Shown here piece by piece: positions 41,344 to 53,125 of a DNA stretch of 64,000 bases (within the stretch, counting starts at the first letter, position 1; every line of letters starts with the position of its first letter). A program made the translations under genes and the position numbers. Origin of the DNA: Pelobates cultripes (taxonomy: Eukaryota > Chordata > Amphibia > Anura > Pelobatidae); assembly GCA_933207985.1 (NCBI GenBank), contig OW240920.1, forward strand, positions 127,038,180 to 127,102,179. Direction: 5' to 3'. A model generated the notes under the pieces. The model made no database searches and had not been told where the DNA came from. It saw only the letters and a list, made by a program, of their open reading frames with translations.

Positions 41344-42144
41344 TCATTTTTTCAACCTAAAACGTCTGTAGTGGTCAAGGTGAGTAAGGAAACAGAAAGC
41401 ATAATGAAATTGTAAGATGTCACACACTTTCGACCAAAAGTGTCCAGTAAGTGTCTGAAACATGAAACTCTGGGCCAACCAATGATCGAGCAGCTTCAAG
41501 CATACGAATCCCAAGCAAGATGTTAGGGCAAGAAACAAGTAGGTCCTTGAGGAAGCATCTCCATATGTGTTCTGTAACTTCACTCCAGCCACAACCGTGC
41601 ATACAATATGAATTAAGAGAGCCACTTCGAATCCTTGTGGATGTAGTAGGCACAGAAAGTAACTACTTATCGAGATGACTTCCAAAATAAGGAAATATTG
41701 AGTGGTCCAGTTTTTCATGATCGAATTGCACCAGATGTATGCCCATGCAAAAATAGGCAATGTAAACCACTGATCCAGAACGGCGGCCCAATGTGCCTGG
41801 GTCCATAACCTGACCCACTGGACAGGGCCATACAGAATTGCCATCCAAGAGAAGATGTTATTCAGGTACAGTCCAATTGGATCCTTGATTCCGACTGATG
41901 CATTTTTTCGACCAAGCCAGTATATTCCCAACACAATGTAGCCGAGATTAACAAGAGAATTAAAAGGCATTGCCAGAAACAGTGGAAGCCATGAAATAGG
42001 TTTCTCTGCATAGTGTCCAAACCCAAGCTCTGTGGTCACAGTGTCAAGTACGCCTGTACTGACAAAGATAAGACACAGTGTAAAAGCAGCAGTCACATGC
42101 CAAAAAGTTTTGTCCTGCGTTAGAGAGCTCAGCAGTCTACTCAT
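41344..42144 (-). CDS. TMEM187: TMEM187, multipass membrane protein
   Basis: One uninterrupted coding exon of 266 codons plus TGA. The protein has about eight hydrophobic segments (roughly residues 18-36, 51-75, 93-110, 122-140, 150-170, 174-190, 200-222, 243-258). Blocks such as LFLAMPFNSLVN, LYGPVQWVRLWTQ, AAVLDQW, LHPQGFEVAL and LTGHFWSKVCDVLQ-like GHFWSKVCDILQFH are diagnostic of TMEM187, whose molecular function is not established. Human TMEM187 is 261 residues with a single coding exon. It lies between IRAK1 and HCFC1 and is transcribed in the opposite sense to both, as in human. The chosen start gives the length expected for the family. A CAG acceptor with pyrimidines (tctctttgcag, + strand 42184-42186) precedes the ATG by about 40 nt, so a separate noncoding first exon is likely. 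Confidence 0.95.
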   Translation of the reverse strand: MSRLLSSLTQDKTFWHVTAAFTLCLIFVSTGVLDTVTTELGFGHYAEKPISWLPLFLAMPFNSLVNLGYIVLGIYWLGRKNASVGIKDPIGLYLNNIFSWMAILYGPVQWVRLWTQAHWAAVLDQWFTLPIFAWAYIWCNSIMKNWTTQYFLILEVISISSYFLCLLHPQGFEVALLIHIVCTVVAGVKLQNTYGDASSRTYLFLALTSCLGFVCLKLLDHWLAQSFMFQTLTGHFWSKVCDILQFHYAFCFLTHLDHYRRFRLKK

Positions 42145-42182
42145 ATTTTTTATTTTTATTTGTTACTAATTTCAGATCAAAC

Positions 42183-42195
42183 ACTGCAAAGAGAT
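42183..42195 (-). promoter_or_regulatory. TMEM187: Candidate 5' UTR splice acceptor of TMEM187
   Basis: On the - strand 'gaaatctctttgcag|tg' ends 39 nt before the ATG, with no in-frame coding upstream. In human TMEM187 a noncoding first exon near the HCFC1 promoter is spliced to the coding exon. The local sequence fits the same plan, but the donor was not found with confidence. Confidence 0.4.
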
Positions 42196-44441
42196 TTCTA
42201 TGAAGTGTAATCCCTACAATTACTGCAAAGCATTTAGTTGTGCAAAGCAAGCAGACAGTGGAATAATTTTCTAACCTCCGACCTCAGTTGGTTTTTCAGC
42301 ACCATTACCACTTCCTGAATGTGACTGCAGGAGGAGGCGTCCCACTGCAAATGCCAGGATTGGTGTGTAGCTTGTGACAAAGGTTCTCTTGCACTTTGTA
42401 CAATGCACAACCCCCACCCGAGCAAGTGAATGCAGAACACAGCAGTATTTATATGTGGGCTGATCAGAGAATTATTCCCCTGCTATATAAATACTTGCAC
42501 TGTCCAATTATTTTTCATCAACCATAAGTTTCAAAGCATCCAAAATTTTACAAATAGAAACAAAATACAGAAAAAAGGTGAGGACATTTTTTTATCCTGT
42601 AACACTACACAGAAATCATTTAACAGTTTCTCTGGATTTGGTAACAATTTATCATCATGCTAACAGTTTCACTTCTGTGTTATCAAATTTTACATTCTGT
42701 CGTTTATTTACTAAACTAAACTGTAGTAAATTGAAATCAAAAAGGTAAAACTTAGGCTATAATTGTTAATATGGAGAAATGTTCCAACTTAGCTCGACAC
42801 AGATGAGCAGAGCTGCAGTATTCAGGCCAGGATAGATGTGTTGGACAAGGTTTGCGATTTTATATTAATATGAATGTTACAATTAAGTTTTCAATTTATT
42901 TATTTATCAAATATTTTAGCAGGAAGGATACGTTGAGCTTTCTCTTGTTTTCAAGCTAGTCTGGGTCCACAAAACATTGCATTGTTACAATATTACAAAA
43001 ATACAATATACAAACAATATATATATATATAGACACATACACACACATATATAAATTAAACACATAACAGGTGATAAATATATTATGTATTTCAGTACAT
43101 GTGTATATTCAGTACATTTACATTTCACTATTTAGTGAATAGATGTAATTTCAAAGAAAATCAACTATAGTAAAATATCTACAGATGAAGGTCTTTTTTA
43201 TGAAATAGTATACAGACAGATTTATTTACTAATGTATTATGTGGAATTTATATTCAGTTTCTTATATTAGGCTAGAACAGTTCGCTATGTCTATACTTTG
43301 GCTATTCTGACCCACAATTTGAAATTCTGACAGTTCACACTTTAGTGAATAATGCCAAATAATACTGAAAACAGAATTTGAAAATCTATGGTATGTTATA
43401 CAGTATTCCAAATAGACATTGCTGGGTTTCAGTAATATATGGGTCCAAACTAAAACTCGATGCCCTCATCAAGCACACTGTCTATAGCCCCTCCATGGCC
43501 CTACCCATGATTCCTCCCTTCATTCTACATGTACGTTCTGCCTCTATGAAAACTCATTTAATGGATCACCCTCAGGATCTGTCCCTAAAGGTTCATTCTG
43601 CTATCTCACATGCAAGAATAGTCTTATAGCCAAATAATCAATGGTGAGAGAACACACTCCGCTACAGAAATGTATGCCCTGTCTCTCTCATACACAGACT
43701 GGCAGAAATATAAGCCAGACCTATTTATAGGAAGAACAAAAAAACAAAAAAAAAGAGTTTATTTTTTATTTTTTTTATTTCTGAAAATAATGAGCCACTA
43801 AACCAAACAGGATACCAAACCCATGATGATGTAATAAACAATAACAAGTCACAGTGGCCTCATCACTGCTAAAGTAAATATCCAGAGTCACCCACACAAA
43901 CTCATCACCAAGACCAACATAAAATGATGTTCACCAGGATGTGTTAATATAGTTTTGTGCATTCACTGTGCCAGTTACGGGCAAAGTACCATTACAGATG
44001 GTATGGTGTTAATAGTGCACAAGTAATATCAGGTTACCTGATGGTACTCCCATGCTCTCTTGTGATGCTGTGCGTCATTCTGACACTGTGACATACTAAT
44101 GATCAATGCATCAAGAATCTTGGAACCAGGTGGAGAAAGGCTGGGACTGATATTAAAATTCAATCATGAAACTGAAATTAAAACACAATTTTTACATGGC
44201 AGAGGAAAAATAAAGACCTTGGTATCATGTCGACTCAGACTGGATTAGATTATACTACAGAGAAGGAAAGGTAAAGCACAGGGTCAGTGACCCACCAGAA
44301 GCCTGAATATGGAAACAATCTTCTTCACGAGTTCCCTTGCCGTCAGGTGCTCAACTAGTGACTCCGAGGACTGGCTGTGGTTCTCAGAGTCATTGAGAAG
44401 CACCATTAGGGAGCTCTTAAAGTGGTCTGCACCCACTAGAG
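42196..44441. other. Intergenic / possible TMEM187 5' intron, no gene recognised
   Basis: AT-rich, with a TA/CA tract near 43018-43045 and an A/T-rich stretch near 43739-43785. The 83-codon frame at 43378-43629 shows no recognisable domain. Confidence 0.65.
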
Positions 44442-44577
44442 CAGGGATAGGCAACCTTCGGCACTGCAGATGTTTTGGACTACACCTCCCATGATGCTTT
44501 GACAGCAATTTGGGTGTAAGAGCATTATGGGGGATGTAGTCCACATCATCTGGAATGCCAACGGTTGCCTATCCCTG
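44442..44577. mobile_element. hAT-type MITE, 136 bp, perfect 8-bp TSD
   Basis: Termini CAGGGATAGGCAACC and GGTTGCCTATCCCTG are exact inverses. The identical octamers CACTAGAG flank the element (44434-44441 and 44578-44585). Subterminal inverted 'ggactacacctcccatgatgc' (in part) and 'gcattatgggggatgtagtcc' arms carry ACTACA..TCCCATGATGC, the same core seen at 53999 and 58221. Noncoding and apparently young. Confidence 0.92.
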
Positions 44578-44821
44578 CACTAGAGGCATTGTCCACAAAA
44601 CTCCCTTGACTCGAGGAGGAAATACAAAACTCCCTTGACTCGAGGAAGATCTTTTTGAATTCCCTGCTGGCCCAAGGATGTGCCCCACACAGCCAGAGCT
44701 GGAGCCAGAGCAGACAGGGGCCCACCAGGCATCTGTCTGAGCTCAGGCTTTAGGTGGCTGTCTATGTAGCCTTATGGTTAGTTCAGCTCTGTTTATGTAT
44801 AAAACGAAAACTAAATGGAAC

Positions 44822-45134
44822 TTAAAGGGACACTATAGGCACCCAGACCACTTCAGATCATTAAAGTTGACTTGGTGCAGTGTCCCAGGTCCCTTAACCC
44901 TGCAAAGGTAATTATTGCAGTTTTTAATGCCTGGCTGTCCAGGTGGTTAGGCGACAACCAGCGTCACCCAAAGCAGAAATGCAGAGACAGAGCCTTAACC
45001 AGCAGCAAGGAACATCGGCGCTGGAATAAGGTAAGTGACAGAAGGGGTTTTTAACAAGGGAGGGGGGCACTATAGAGAGCTATAGTGCCAGGAAAACAAC
45101 TTTCTGTTGTCTTGGCACTATAGGTTATCTTTAA
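44822..45134. mobile_element. TTAA MITE, subfamily A
   Basis: TTAAagggacactataggcacc at the left and ggcactataggttatcttTTAA-type end at 45131-45134. The interior has 'cccagaccacttcag', 'aattattgcagtttttaat' and 'cggcgctggaataaggtaa', the order seen at 15071. Both TTAA sites are intact. Confidence 0.78.
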
Positions 45135-45251
45135 AAATAAAACAAAGCCAAAGAGAAAAATCCTAAACGGTACAATGGCTGGCTGAGCATCAAGACAAAT
45201 TGAAACCACAACAGCCCCGTTGGACTAATCTACAAATATCACTGGAATATA

Positions 45252-46302
45252 CACTACATGGACAAAAGTATTGGAACACCTGACCATTACATTAACAGGG
45301 ACTTTTATTACATCGCATTCTAAATACATACACATTAATATGTAGCTTTCCACCCCACCCCATTTCGGCTATAATAGCTTCCACTCTTCTGGGGAGGCTT
45401 TTGCAGAGTGTTTCTGTGGGAATTTTTGGCCATTCATTCAGTAGAGTATTTGTGAGGTCAGCCACAATGATGGACGAGAAGACCTGGCTCGCAATCTCCA
45501 TTCCAGTTCAGTCTAAAAGAGTTAACTTGGGTTGAGGCCAGGGCTCTGTGTGGGTCAGTCATGTTTAACACACCAAACTCATCCAACCATGTCTTCATGG
45601 ACCTTGCTTTGTGCAATAGAGCACAGTCAAGCTAGAATAGAGAAGGGCCTTTCCTAAACTGTTACCATTATCCCTCCTCCACCATACTTTACAGTTGGTA
45701 CAAAGTAGTCATGCAGTTATTGTTCTATCATTCGCCAAACCCAGACTTGCCCATCAGACGGCAAAACAGAAAAGCATGACTCCACAGAACACATTTCTCC
45801 ACCTCCAGAGTCCAGTGACAGCATGCTTTACACCACTTGATCTGACACTTGGCATTGTACTTGGTGATGTCAGGCGTGCAGCTGCTCGGCCATTCCATGA
45901 AGTTCCAGGCGCATAGTTTTTGTGCTGATATTATTGCCAGTGGAAGGAGAGCATTGGCAGCTTTTATGCACCATGCGCCTCAGCACTCGGTGAGTCCACT
46001 CTGACTTTACACAGTCTTCCTCTCTGTGGCTGATTTTCTACTGTTCCTAAATGCTTCCACTTTCCAATAATACCACTTACAGCTGACCGTGGAATATATA
46101 GCAGGGATGGAATTTCATAAATTGACTTATTGCAAAGATGGCATCCTATCACAGTACACGCTTGAATTCACTGTTTTCACAATTTTTTTTAAATGCAGAC
46201 TGCATGGTTAGGTGCTTGAAACACATGAGGCAATGGGCCTGATTAAAACACCTGAATTCATTAATTAAAAGGTATGTCTCAATGCGTTTTGTCCATATAG
46301 TG
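45252..46302 (-). mobile_element. Second Tc1/mariner-type element, internally deleted
   Basis: Termini CACTACATGGACAAAAGTATTGG (in part) and, inverted, CACTATATGGACAAAACGCATTG match at about 20 bases. The left flank is TA and the right flank CA, consistent with a TA target site with one change. On the - strand, 46152-45964 gives IPRSAVSGIIGKWKHLGT and QPQRGRLCK, the helix-turn-helix and GRPR-like region of Tc1 transposases. 45501-45292 gives WPKIPTETLCKSLPRRVEAI, the usual C-terminal block. The stretch between them is mutated and shortened, and the element is 1.05 kb against a usual 1.6 kb. It is dead. Confidence 0.85.
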
Positions 46303-48058
46303 CAATTATTATATAGTATCTATGCATGACCCTCAGAGACCAATTATATCTACTGATACCTAACATGACAGTGAATGTATATATCAGTATACATATTGTT
46401 GTTATGTTTACACCATTTTTTTCTCTACCAGACATTTTTTTTTAATGAATACTTCTACCATCATATGCCATTATGCTTTACGCATTATTCCCTCCCATCC
46501 CCCTATCCAAAACTGGAGGCGTTGATTTGGACAGTTTCTTCCCCTGATACGGATGTTTGGGTGATGTTAAGTTGCCGTGACAACTGTCACATCATCAAGT
46601 CTCTAAAGGAAATCCCATGGATTTCCATCAGCTGTGCACAGTATTTTTTACTTTTCATTTCAGGTTATTTGGAAAGGCAGGTTTGAGAAAAAAAAAGTTG
46701 GGAGATATACACGTCTATATTCTAGTATTTTTAATTTGGCATTACAGTGTCCAACAGCCTTTGTTTCCCTTTTGTTTTTTTTGTTGTTTTTTTTTTTTAT
46801 AAAAAAACTAAATGACCAACGCTGGACAAATACATTGATTAAAGAAACTCTTGAAGGAAAAAAAAATAATCGCTATTTAGTTGTTATACCGCAAAGGAAA
46901 CACACATTAAATTCTGCATTTCTTGGTTGTATGTCTAAAAAGAACTTGCAAAAGCTGCAGACCTCTTGTCAACAGCCTTTGTAAACCCTGCACAGACTTT
47001 TAATCTGGGACAGAGAATACTCAATTTAGAGGCTTCTCATTTAGAATCCTTTGTGCTGGAGTCGTGACTGCCTGTGGGCACGTGAGTGTGGCTTTCCTAT
47101 GTTTTTCAAATAATGATCTGTAATACAGCTCATTGAGAAGGTGGTAGGGAGTCGCGCACTGGCCCAGCGCGTCTGATGGAGCTAACAGATGCAGATGAAA
47201 ACATCCCTTACTGTTTGATTGACAGCCATAGAGGCGTTACAGCCCCCAATTATGAAAGTGCTTTTATTTTCAACGGTAACAAATATGACCGTCCACACAT
47301 GTAAAGCACTGCAGCAAACTGAAGTGCTTTATGTGTGTGGAGTGGTTCCGTAAATATATTTATAGCAGCAACGTTCAACATGCATAAAGCGTACGCTATG
47401 ATTAAATGCCCTACTGCACATAATTCAGACAAAGGGGTAATTAAAAGGTGAACATATTTAAAGCAATGTATGCACATGAAAATACTGCACCTGAAATGTT
47501 ACATCACCTAAAATACAAATCAAAAATCTTCCTTCCTGAAAATCAACTACAAATTGGAAACAGTATTCATAGAGCAACACAGCAACACAGCAACACAAAC
47601 GGTATAAAACCCGCACTGCCTCTGAAACCAAGTAACAGGCGTTGAGTGGTATTATGCCATCCACAGTTATTTGAATGGGGAGGATCAGACCCTGGCTCTT
47701 GGTGCATCCAAACATAGAAGGAAACCAAAGCAACGAGTCTATGATCCCAAATTATTTCTTGCCTGCACAATGTATAATAATTCATATACCTGTTCATGGG
47801 GGCCTAATCATTTTCATGGTGTCCGGATGAGAATCATTTTCAATGGATATGCATCACTTTGAGACAACTGTCTCATCCAAAAACTTTAGTTTCGCTGCAA
47901 GCTGTTTGTTCTTTTTTATGCTTTCCACATCCACTCCAAGGGGGACACTGATCTACCCTATCGGTGTCCTATCCCTAGGAATGCTGGAAAAGTGCATTGG
48001 GCATGCCTGACCGGTTTATACATGTGCAGTTGGAAGATCTCTTCAGCCACACAACAAC
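46303..48058. other. Intergenic, no gene recognised
   Basis: AT-rich, with T-runs near 46430 and 46790. Three tandem 'caacacag' units occur near 47576-47597. Several open frames of 60-116 codons show no domain and overlap one another on both strands. Confidence 0.65.
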
Positions 48059-48429
48059 CTTACTGGCAGGGCCGGACTGGGAATGAAAAGCAGCCCTGGA
48101 AAAAATTCTATACCAGCCCAATAATGCATTGCGCCGGCATAGTGTGCAGATATGGAAGCAGGAAAAAAAAATATTAAAACTGAAAACTATCACTCAAACG
48201 TGATAGAAAGCACTCATAGCGCTTCAAAATAAACAAAAGAGTCAATTTGTTGTAAACAGACGTGCATTTGCATATAATCAATGTTTCAGTCTAACTACCT
48301 TGACATATAAAGGAAAGTTTTGTAATTGGACTGAAATTTTGAATGTATGTTATTGCATACATGTCTTGTTACTTCAAAATAAATTGATATTTTGCAGTAA
48401 CAAGAGTGTGCTCTTCACTTTGGCTGACA

Positions 48430-48778
48430 ACTGGATGATCTCAACGCCAATTTAATTCCCATAGGAAAGCATTGGGAGACTATTGCGCATGTGTGGCAAA
48501 ACACTGCGCTTCATCGCACCAATCAGCATCTCCTCATAGAGATGCATTGCATCAATGCATCTCTATGGGGAGCGTTCAGCGCCTCCATGCAGAGCGTGGA
48601 GATGCTCAACATAGTTGCTGCACACTGTGCAGCACTGGACTAGGAAGCAGCACTAGTGGCCATCTGAGTGACTGTGAAAAGGTGGCAATTACAGTGCTCA
48701 GCATACAGGGACAAGCTATAGACACCAAAACCCCTACATTAAACTGTAGTAGTTCTGGTGATTATAGTGTCCCTTTAA
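48430..48778. mobile_element. TTAA MITE fragment inside the hAT-type element
   Basis: The right terminus gattatagtgtccctTTAA is at 48763-48778. The interior blocks 'cataggaaagcattgg', 'catctcctcatagagatgcat' (in part) and 'gtctccatgcaga'-like sequence match the copies near 15700 and 23640. The left terminus is not preserved. Confidence 0.6.
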
Positions 48779-48879
48779 GACAAAGTCTTTCTCTCACCGG
48801 TCGACTCTAAATTACAGGGAGAGCAGGAGACACAAGTGAAGATGCATTTTGTTTGTGTCTTTCTCCTCCAAGCCCGTTT

Positions 48880-49935
48880 CATGTGTCTCTTAGCCCCAGC
48901 CTCTTTGTCTGTTTTTCCCCTTCCCCAGCCCTTCTGTGAGTCTCTTTCCCAGGCCCCAGCACCTCTGTGCATCTCTTTCTCCACAGCTCCTGTGTTTGTC
49001 TCATTCTCCTCTTCCCCAGTCCCTCTGTGTGTCTTTTGTTCGTATTTCTCAGCCCCTCTGTCTCTTTCTCCCCAGACCTCTCTGTGTCTTTTTTTCTCCC
49101 CAGCCTCTCCATGTGTCTTTTTAATCCCCTGCCCCTCCATGTGTCTCATTTAACCCCCTCCAGCCTTACATGTGTATAATCACCCCTGCAACCCCTCCAT
49201 GCTTCTAAATCCATCCCCACAAACATACGTGTCTCAATCCATCCCCCCAGACCTCCATGTGTCTCATTATCTCCCTGAGCCCCTCCATGTGTCTCATTAG
49301 CCCCTCCATATGTCTTATTAGACCCCCGGCCCTCCATGTCTCATTATCCCCCCATGTATCCCTATGGCCCCCCTCCCAGCCCTCCATTTGTCTCATTCCA
49401 CCCCCTCCAGCCTTACATGTGTCTCATTAGCCCCCATCCATCGATTTTTTTCAATCCATCCCCCAGCCCTCTATGTGTCTCAATCCAATCTCCCCAGCCC
49501 TCCATGTGTCTCATTACCCCCCCCGACCTCCATGTTCCTTATCTCCCTCAGTCCATAGGTCCCTATAGCCCCTCTCAGCCCTCCATACATTCCTATACCC
49601 CACTCCCAGCCCTTCATGTGTCCCTATACCCCACTCCCAGCCCTTCATGTGTCCCTATACCCCACCCAACCCTTCATGTGTCCCTATAATCCCCTCCGGA
49701 TGTCCCCTTGTGTCCCATTAGTTCCCCAGCCCCATGTGTCCCATTAGTTCCACCCAGGTGTTCCATTAGTTCCCAGCCCCAGGTGTCCCATTAGTTCCCC
49801 ATCAGGTGTCCCATTAGTCCCCCCCCAGCCCCATATGTCCCATTAGTTCCCCCATGTGTCCTGTGGTTACTCCCCAGCCCCCATTAGTCCCCTCCCAGCC
49901 CTCATGTGTCCCATTAGTCTCCCCCCCCCCAGCTC
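48880..49935 (+). repeat. C/T-rich minisatellite, 24-31-bp units
   Basis: Degenerate tandem units around 'ccagccctccatgtgtctca' fill over 1 kb. The unit changes along the array: 'tctttctccccag' forms at the left, 'ccatgtgtctcattagccc' in the middle, 31-bp 'cagcccttcatgtgtccc' units near 49600-49690, and 'ccatgtgtcccattagttc' at the right. Long frames without stops on both strands (for example 117 and 124 codons) are by-products of the repeat and not genes. Confidence 0.9.
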
Positions 49936-49959
49936 TCCCTGCACTTTGCTGTAGCGTGG

Positions 49960-50102
49960 CCGAGCAGGCAGATTGTGGTGGAGGAACTCCTGTTCACTGT
50001 ACCCGGTCTGACAGGAAGCAGTTCTGTGCTCTCTGTAAGCACTTCCTGTCAGACCGGGTAGAGGAACAGAAGCTCCTCTACCCATGGTCTGCCTGCTCAG
50101 CC
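49960..50102. repeat. Inverted repeat with 17-bp perfect core arms
   Basis: cccggtctgacaggaag (50002-50018) pairs exactly with cttcctgtcagaccggg (50042-50058). Pairing resumes outward, with gaps, to 'gagcaggcaga' and 'tctgcctgctc'. It is internal to the hAT-type element and could form a strong RNA or DNA hairpin. Confidence 0.85.
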
Positions 50103-50246
50103 ACACTACATTCTGTGACTCTGTAATTGCGCCGTGCGGCCCATGGCCCGGTGCGCACTAGGTAGCCCCGCACCAGTCCAATAGTGTGCCGGCCCACCGG
50201 GAAATATCCTGATATCCAGGTAGGCCAGTCCGGCCCTGCTTACAGG

Positions 50247-51609
50247 GGGAGAAGAGAGAGAGTCTCATTAGTGTTATTCATGTAGAGTAGGTGCCATTGT
50301 TGTGTTTCTCTCTCCTGCTGCTGCACAATGATACCCTGTTTCTGGGTGGGTACAAGGAAGGGGGGAGGGAGCTAAAGAAAGTCCCCTAGCTGAGAGGTGT
50401 GCCAAACAATGCTATCTGAGTAAGTTTATTAATGTCTACTACATACTTTTCAAAGTTTTTCTTGCTTTATTTTGGTTTGTATATTTGTTTAAAAGTATTT
50501 GCTTGCTGGTTTAAAAATATGGCAAGAGATGCATGTCCCTTTGAAGGGACAACCCACGCGCTGTAACAACTACAACTTATTTTAGTGGTTATTCTACTGG
50601 GCAATGGGTGCCTGTAATGCGCAAATGTTTTAGAGTGATGACGAGGAAGTCAATTTCAGTATCATTTTATATTCCAGGTAATGAATTGTGTTTGTCAAAC
50701 CTCTTAAAAACAGTGTGACTAAAAATGGAGACTGCAAACCTGGCACCCCAACCTTGAATTTGTTCATTTCTCGTTCTTGTCATGTGCCACAAAAAAAAAA
50801 AATATTTTTATACTGCTGTTCTTTCTACGCACTATTATTTCGTTTTCAATAACATTTCTGCAATGAAGATATTTACATATCATCTTTGTAAATCTCTCAG
50901 GATACTGGCTATCAGCAGTCTCATCCTGAACGTGACAGTTCTTCGTACAGTTCAACGTAAACAAAAAAGAACTTTTAGATTTATCTTGGCCTCCTTCAGT
51001 CCACTTTGGGTTACTTTTACATTGGCTACAATATTTGGCAGTGCTGTATAATATACAGAGGGGTAGGTGGAATATCAGTACTTGCAATTGTAGTATGTGG
51101 CTGCTGAAACTTCCCAAAAACCAGAGTCTCTTCTTTTCTGGTGGTACAATGGATGTAGTTAGTAGGATCAGGGAGCAGCGCCTGTGAAGGAATTTCCACG
51201 CTCAGAGCGATATGGAGGAGGGAAGGAAAAAGACACGGATATAGTGTAGTATATTGAGATCTTAAGTGATGGTAAATGAAGGGAAAGGAATTGCACTTAC
51301 AATTTTCTGGAGCCTATACTCAGCTCCAGATATGTGCGCCAGGACGGTACAATCCCTGCCTATGGATATGTAGATTGTCCTTGGATGTCCTCAAAAAGGG
51401 GGTCTCCAGTGGTGGTAGGGTATATCTCAAGTGAAGAGCAAATAGGATATTGCTAAATATATGTAGGCGTAGGTGGTATGATCCCCACCAAGGATATCAC
51501 TCCTTGAGTCCTCCAGTGGGGGTGTTGGAGAGAGTAAAAGGAATTATATTATAAAATAAAATAGAATAAATAGGACAGGCTTTGAGGCTCCAATAGCATA
51601 AATGAGTTA
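50247..51609. other. Intergenic, no gene recognised
   Basis: Moderately AT-rich. The 89- and 117-codon frames near 50764-51117 overlap on opposite strands and show no domain. Confidence 0.65.
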
Positions 51610-51774
51610 TCTTTATTGGAGATAAAAAAATAGTAACATAAAAGAGCTTTAAAAAACACTAACGCGTTTCTCCTGCAAAGAGGCTTTATCAAAGTGTTCC
51701 TTTGCAGGAAAAACGCGTTAGTGTTTTTTAAAGCTGTTTTATGTTACTATTTTTTTTTTTATCTCCAATAAAGA
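51610..51774. repeat. Large foldback with AACGCGTT in the arms
   Basis: The arm 51610-51669 ('tctttattggagataaaa...', '...cactaacgcgttt') pairs with 51711-51774 in reverse complement, with very few differences. The loop contains a second small hairpin (cctgcaaag / ctttgcagg). The 'aacgcgttt...aaaggctttatcaaag' theme is common in frog dispersed repeats. Likely a head-to-head pair of one repeat end, or a foldback MITE. Confidence 0.8.
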
Positions 51775-52748
51775 TTGACCCTCCTACTTAGTTAAATATG
51801 TTTTCTTATATTCAGTATTAAATTATACATGTGCCATGGCTGCATTTCTCATTTGTTGCCCATTAGCACATAAACATAATTTGTGTTTAGGAAAACATGG
51901 TGGATAAGAAAAAAAAGTATGGTCGCCATCTTAGAGGAGGCAACTGCAATCATCGGGTAAGTATTTTATTATAATTTTGTACATTTGCTGGCAAGTTTGT
52001 TAGCACATTTGATGAAATAAATCACTGTGCCTACCAAATTATTTTGTAATCTCTATATAAAAATGCATATTTCTGAAATGAATATAGTAAGGATAAAGAA
52101 AAAGGGGGGGGGGGGGAGAACAGAGAGTGATAGACAATCTTTTTAAAAAAACTGAGATAACTAATTTATCGGACAGTGTAAAAGTCTACCCATAACAACA
52201 ACAACAAAAAAACGGAAATGGAAGGAAAAGCAACAAAGAAAATGAAGAGAAAAAAAAGAAGGGAGAAAGGGACAAGTAGGAATTACAGGGTTTGAAAGAA
52301 CAATACCAAGGATTAAAATATCTGGATATATAGAATCTACCCTTAAACAAAGCAGCAAACTCACCAGTGGGCAGGAGGGCAGTTCATTCTGAACCCCAGG
52401 GATGATGTTCTACTACTCTCCCTCAGTCAGAGGAAAAATAGAAGCAGGGTTTACTTCAATGTATAGAATAAAGAGTAACAAAATAAAAAACAAATTTAAA
52501 TAAATGTGTGTGTTATTTCTCCAACAAAAGGGTGCTAGGGGGATGCAGAGATACAAACAAAAAAATCATCAGCACGATCCTCTCTTTTCCTTCTTCAAAT
52601 ACTCAGGGCAAACAAGTGTCATCTCGATTTTTTTCTGGTAAAACATATTACAAATAAATGCATTCATTTATACCCATTCTCCCACTGTTGCAACCTAATA
52701 TTTTTTTTACATGTGCAAAAGGCCATCACAATTGGGTTTTACTTGTTG
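51775..52748. other. Intergenic, no gene recognised
   Basis: AT-rich with a G-run near 52107-52117 and purine-rich stretches near 52200-52270. No gene evidence. Confidence 0.65.
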
Positions 52749-53125
52749 CATACCTCCCAAGTGCCTCTATTTAGGAGGGACAGTCCTTATTTTGGGCCCA
52801 AATTCCTCTGTCCCTTTCTTTTTTTTAATTTTTTTAAAACCTAATGTCCCTCTTTCTAGGAGATTCATATTGTCAGTGTGTCGGAGTGTATAACAGAGCT
52901 CCACAGCAATAACACTCCCATTAATGTGTATTTAAACTACAATAAATGTGTTTAGAAACCAGCCTGTGTAAATAAGATACATTGTTCTTGTTCAAAATTA
53001 CATTTTATTTGCATAAATTGTTATCCGTAAGTCACCTGAAATGTCTCAGAACAGCCCCCCACCCCTTAGTCCCAGCTATAAAATTGAAGTGTGCCTCTTT
53101 GTCCTTTTGAATTTCGGGAGGTGTG
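52749..53125. mobile_element. Short element with CATACCTCCC termini
   Basis: catacctccc at the left and gggaggtgtg at the right are imperfect inverses; the interior is AT-rich and noncoding. Flanking octamers do not give a clean duplication. The 'catacctccca...tccct' start is common at the ends of frog MITEs, but the superfamily is not decided here. Confidence 0.45.

Larger units (their letters stand above)
48067..50238. mobile_element. 2.2-kb hAT-type element carrying a minisatellite
   Basis: The left end CAGGGCCGGACTGG and the right end CCAGTCCGGCCCTG are exact inverses. The flanks CTTACTGG (48059-48066) and CTTACAGG (50239-50246) are an 8-bp duplication with one difference. No transposase was found. 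The interior holds a TTAA MITE fragment (to 48778), a C/T-rich minisatellite (about 48880-49935) and a long imperfect inverted repeat (49960-50102). It is either a non-autonomous hAT element enlarged by repeat expansion and insertion, or a chance pairing of two related ends. The TSD favours one element. Confidence 0.75.

Noticed and set aside
43378..43629. 83-codon + strand frame near TMEM187
   Set aside because: No domain, no conserved neighbours and no splice or promoter signals. Consistent with chance.
48775..49689. Several 60-124-codon frames on both strands
   Set aside because: They are read-through of the C/T-rich minisatellite. The repetitive peptides follow the DNA unit.
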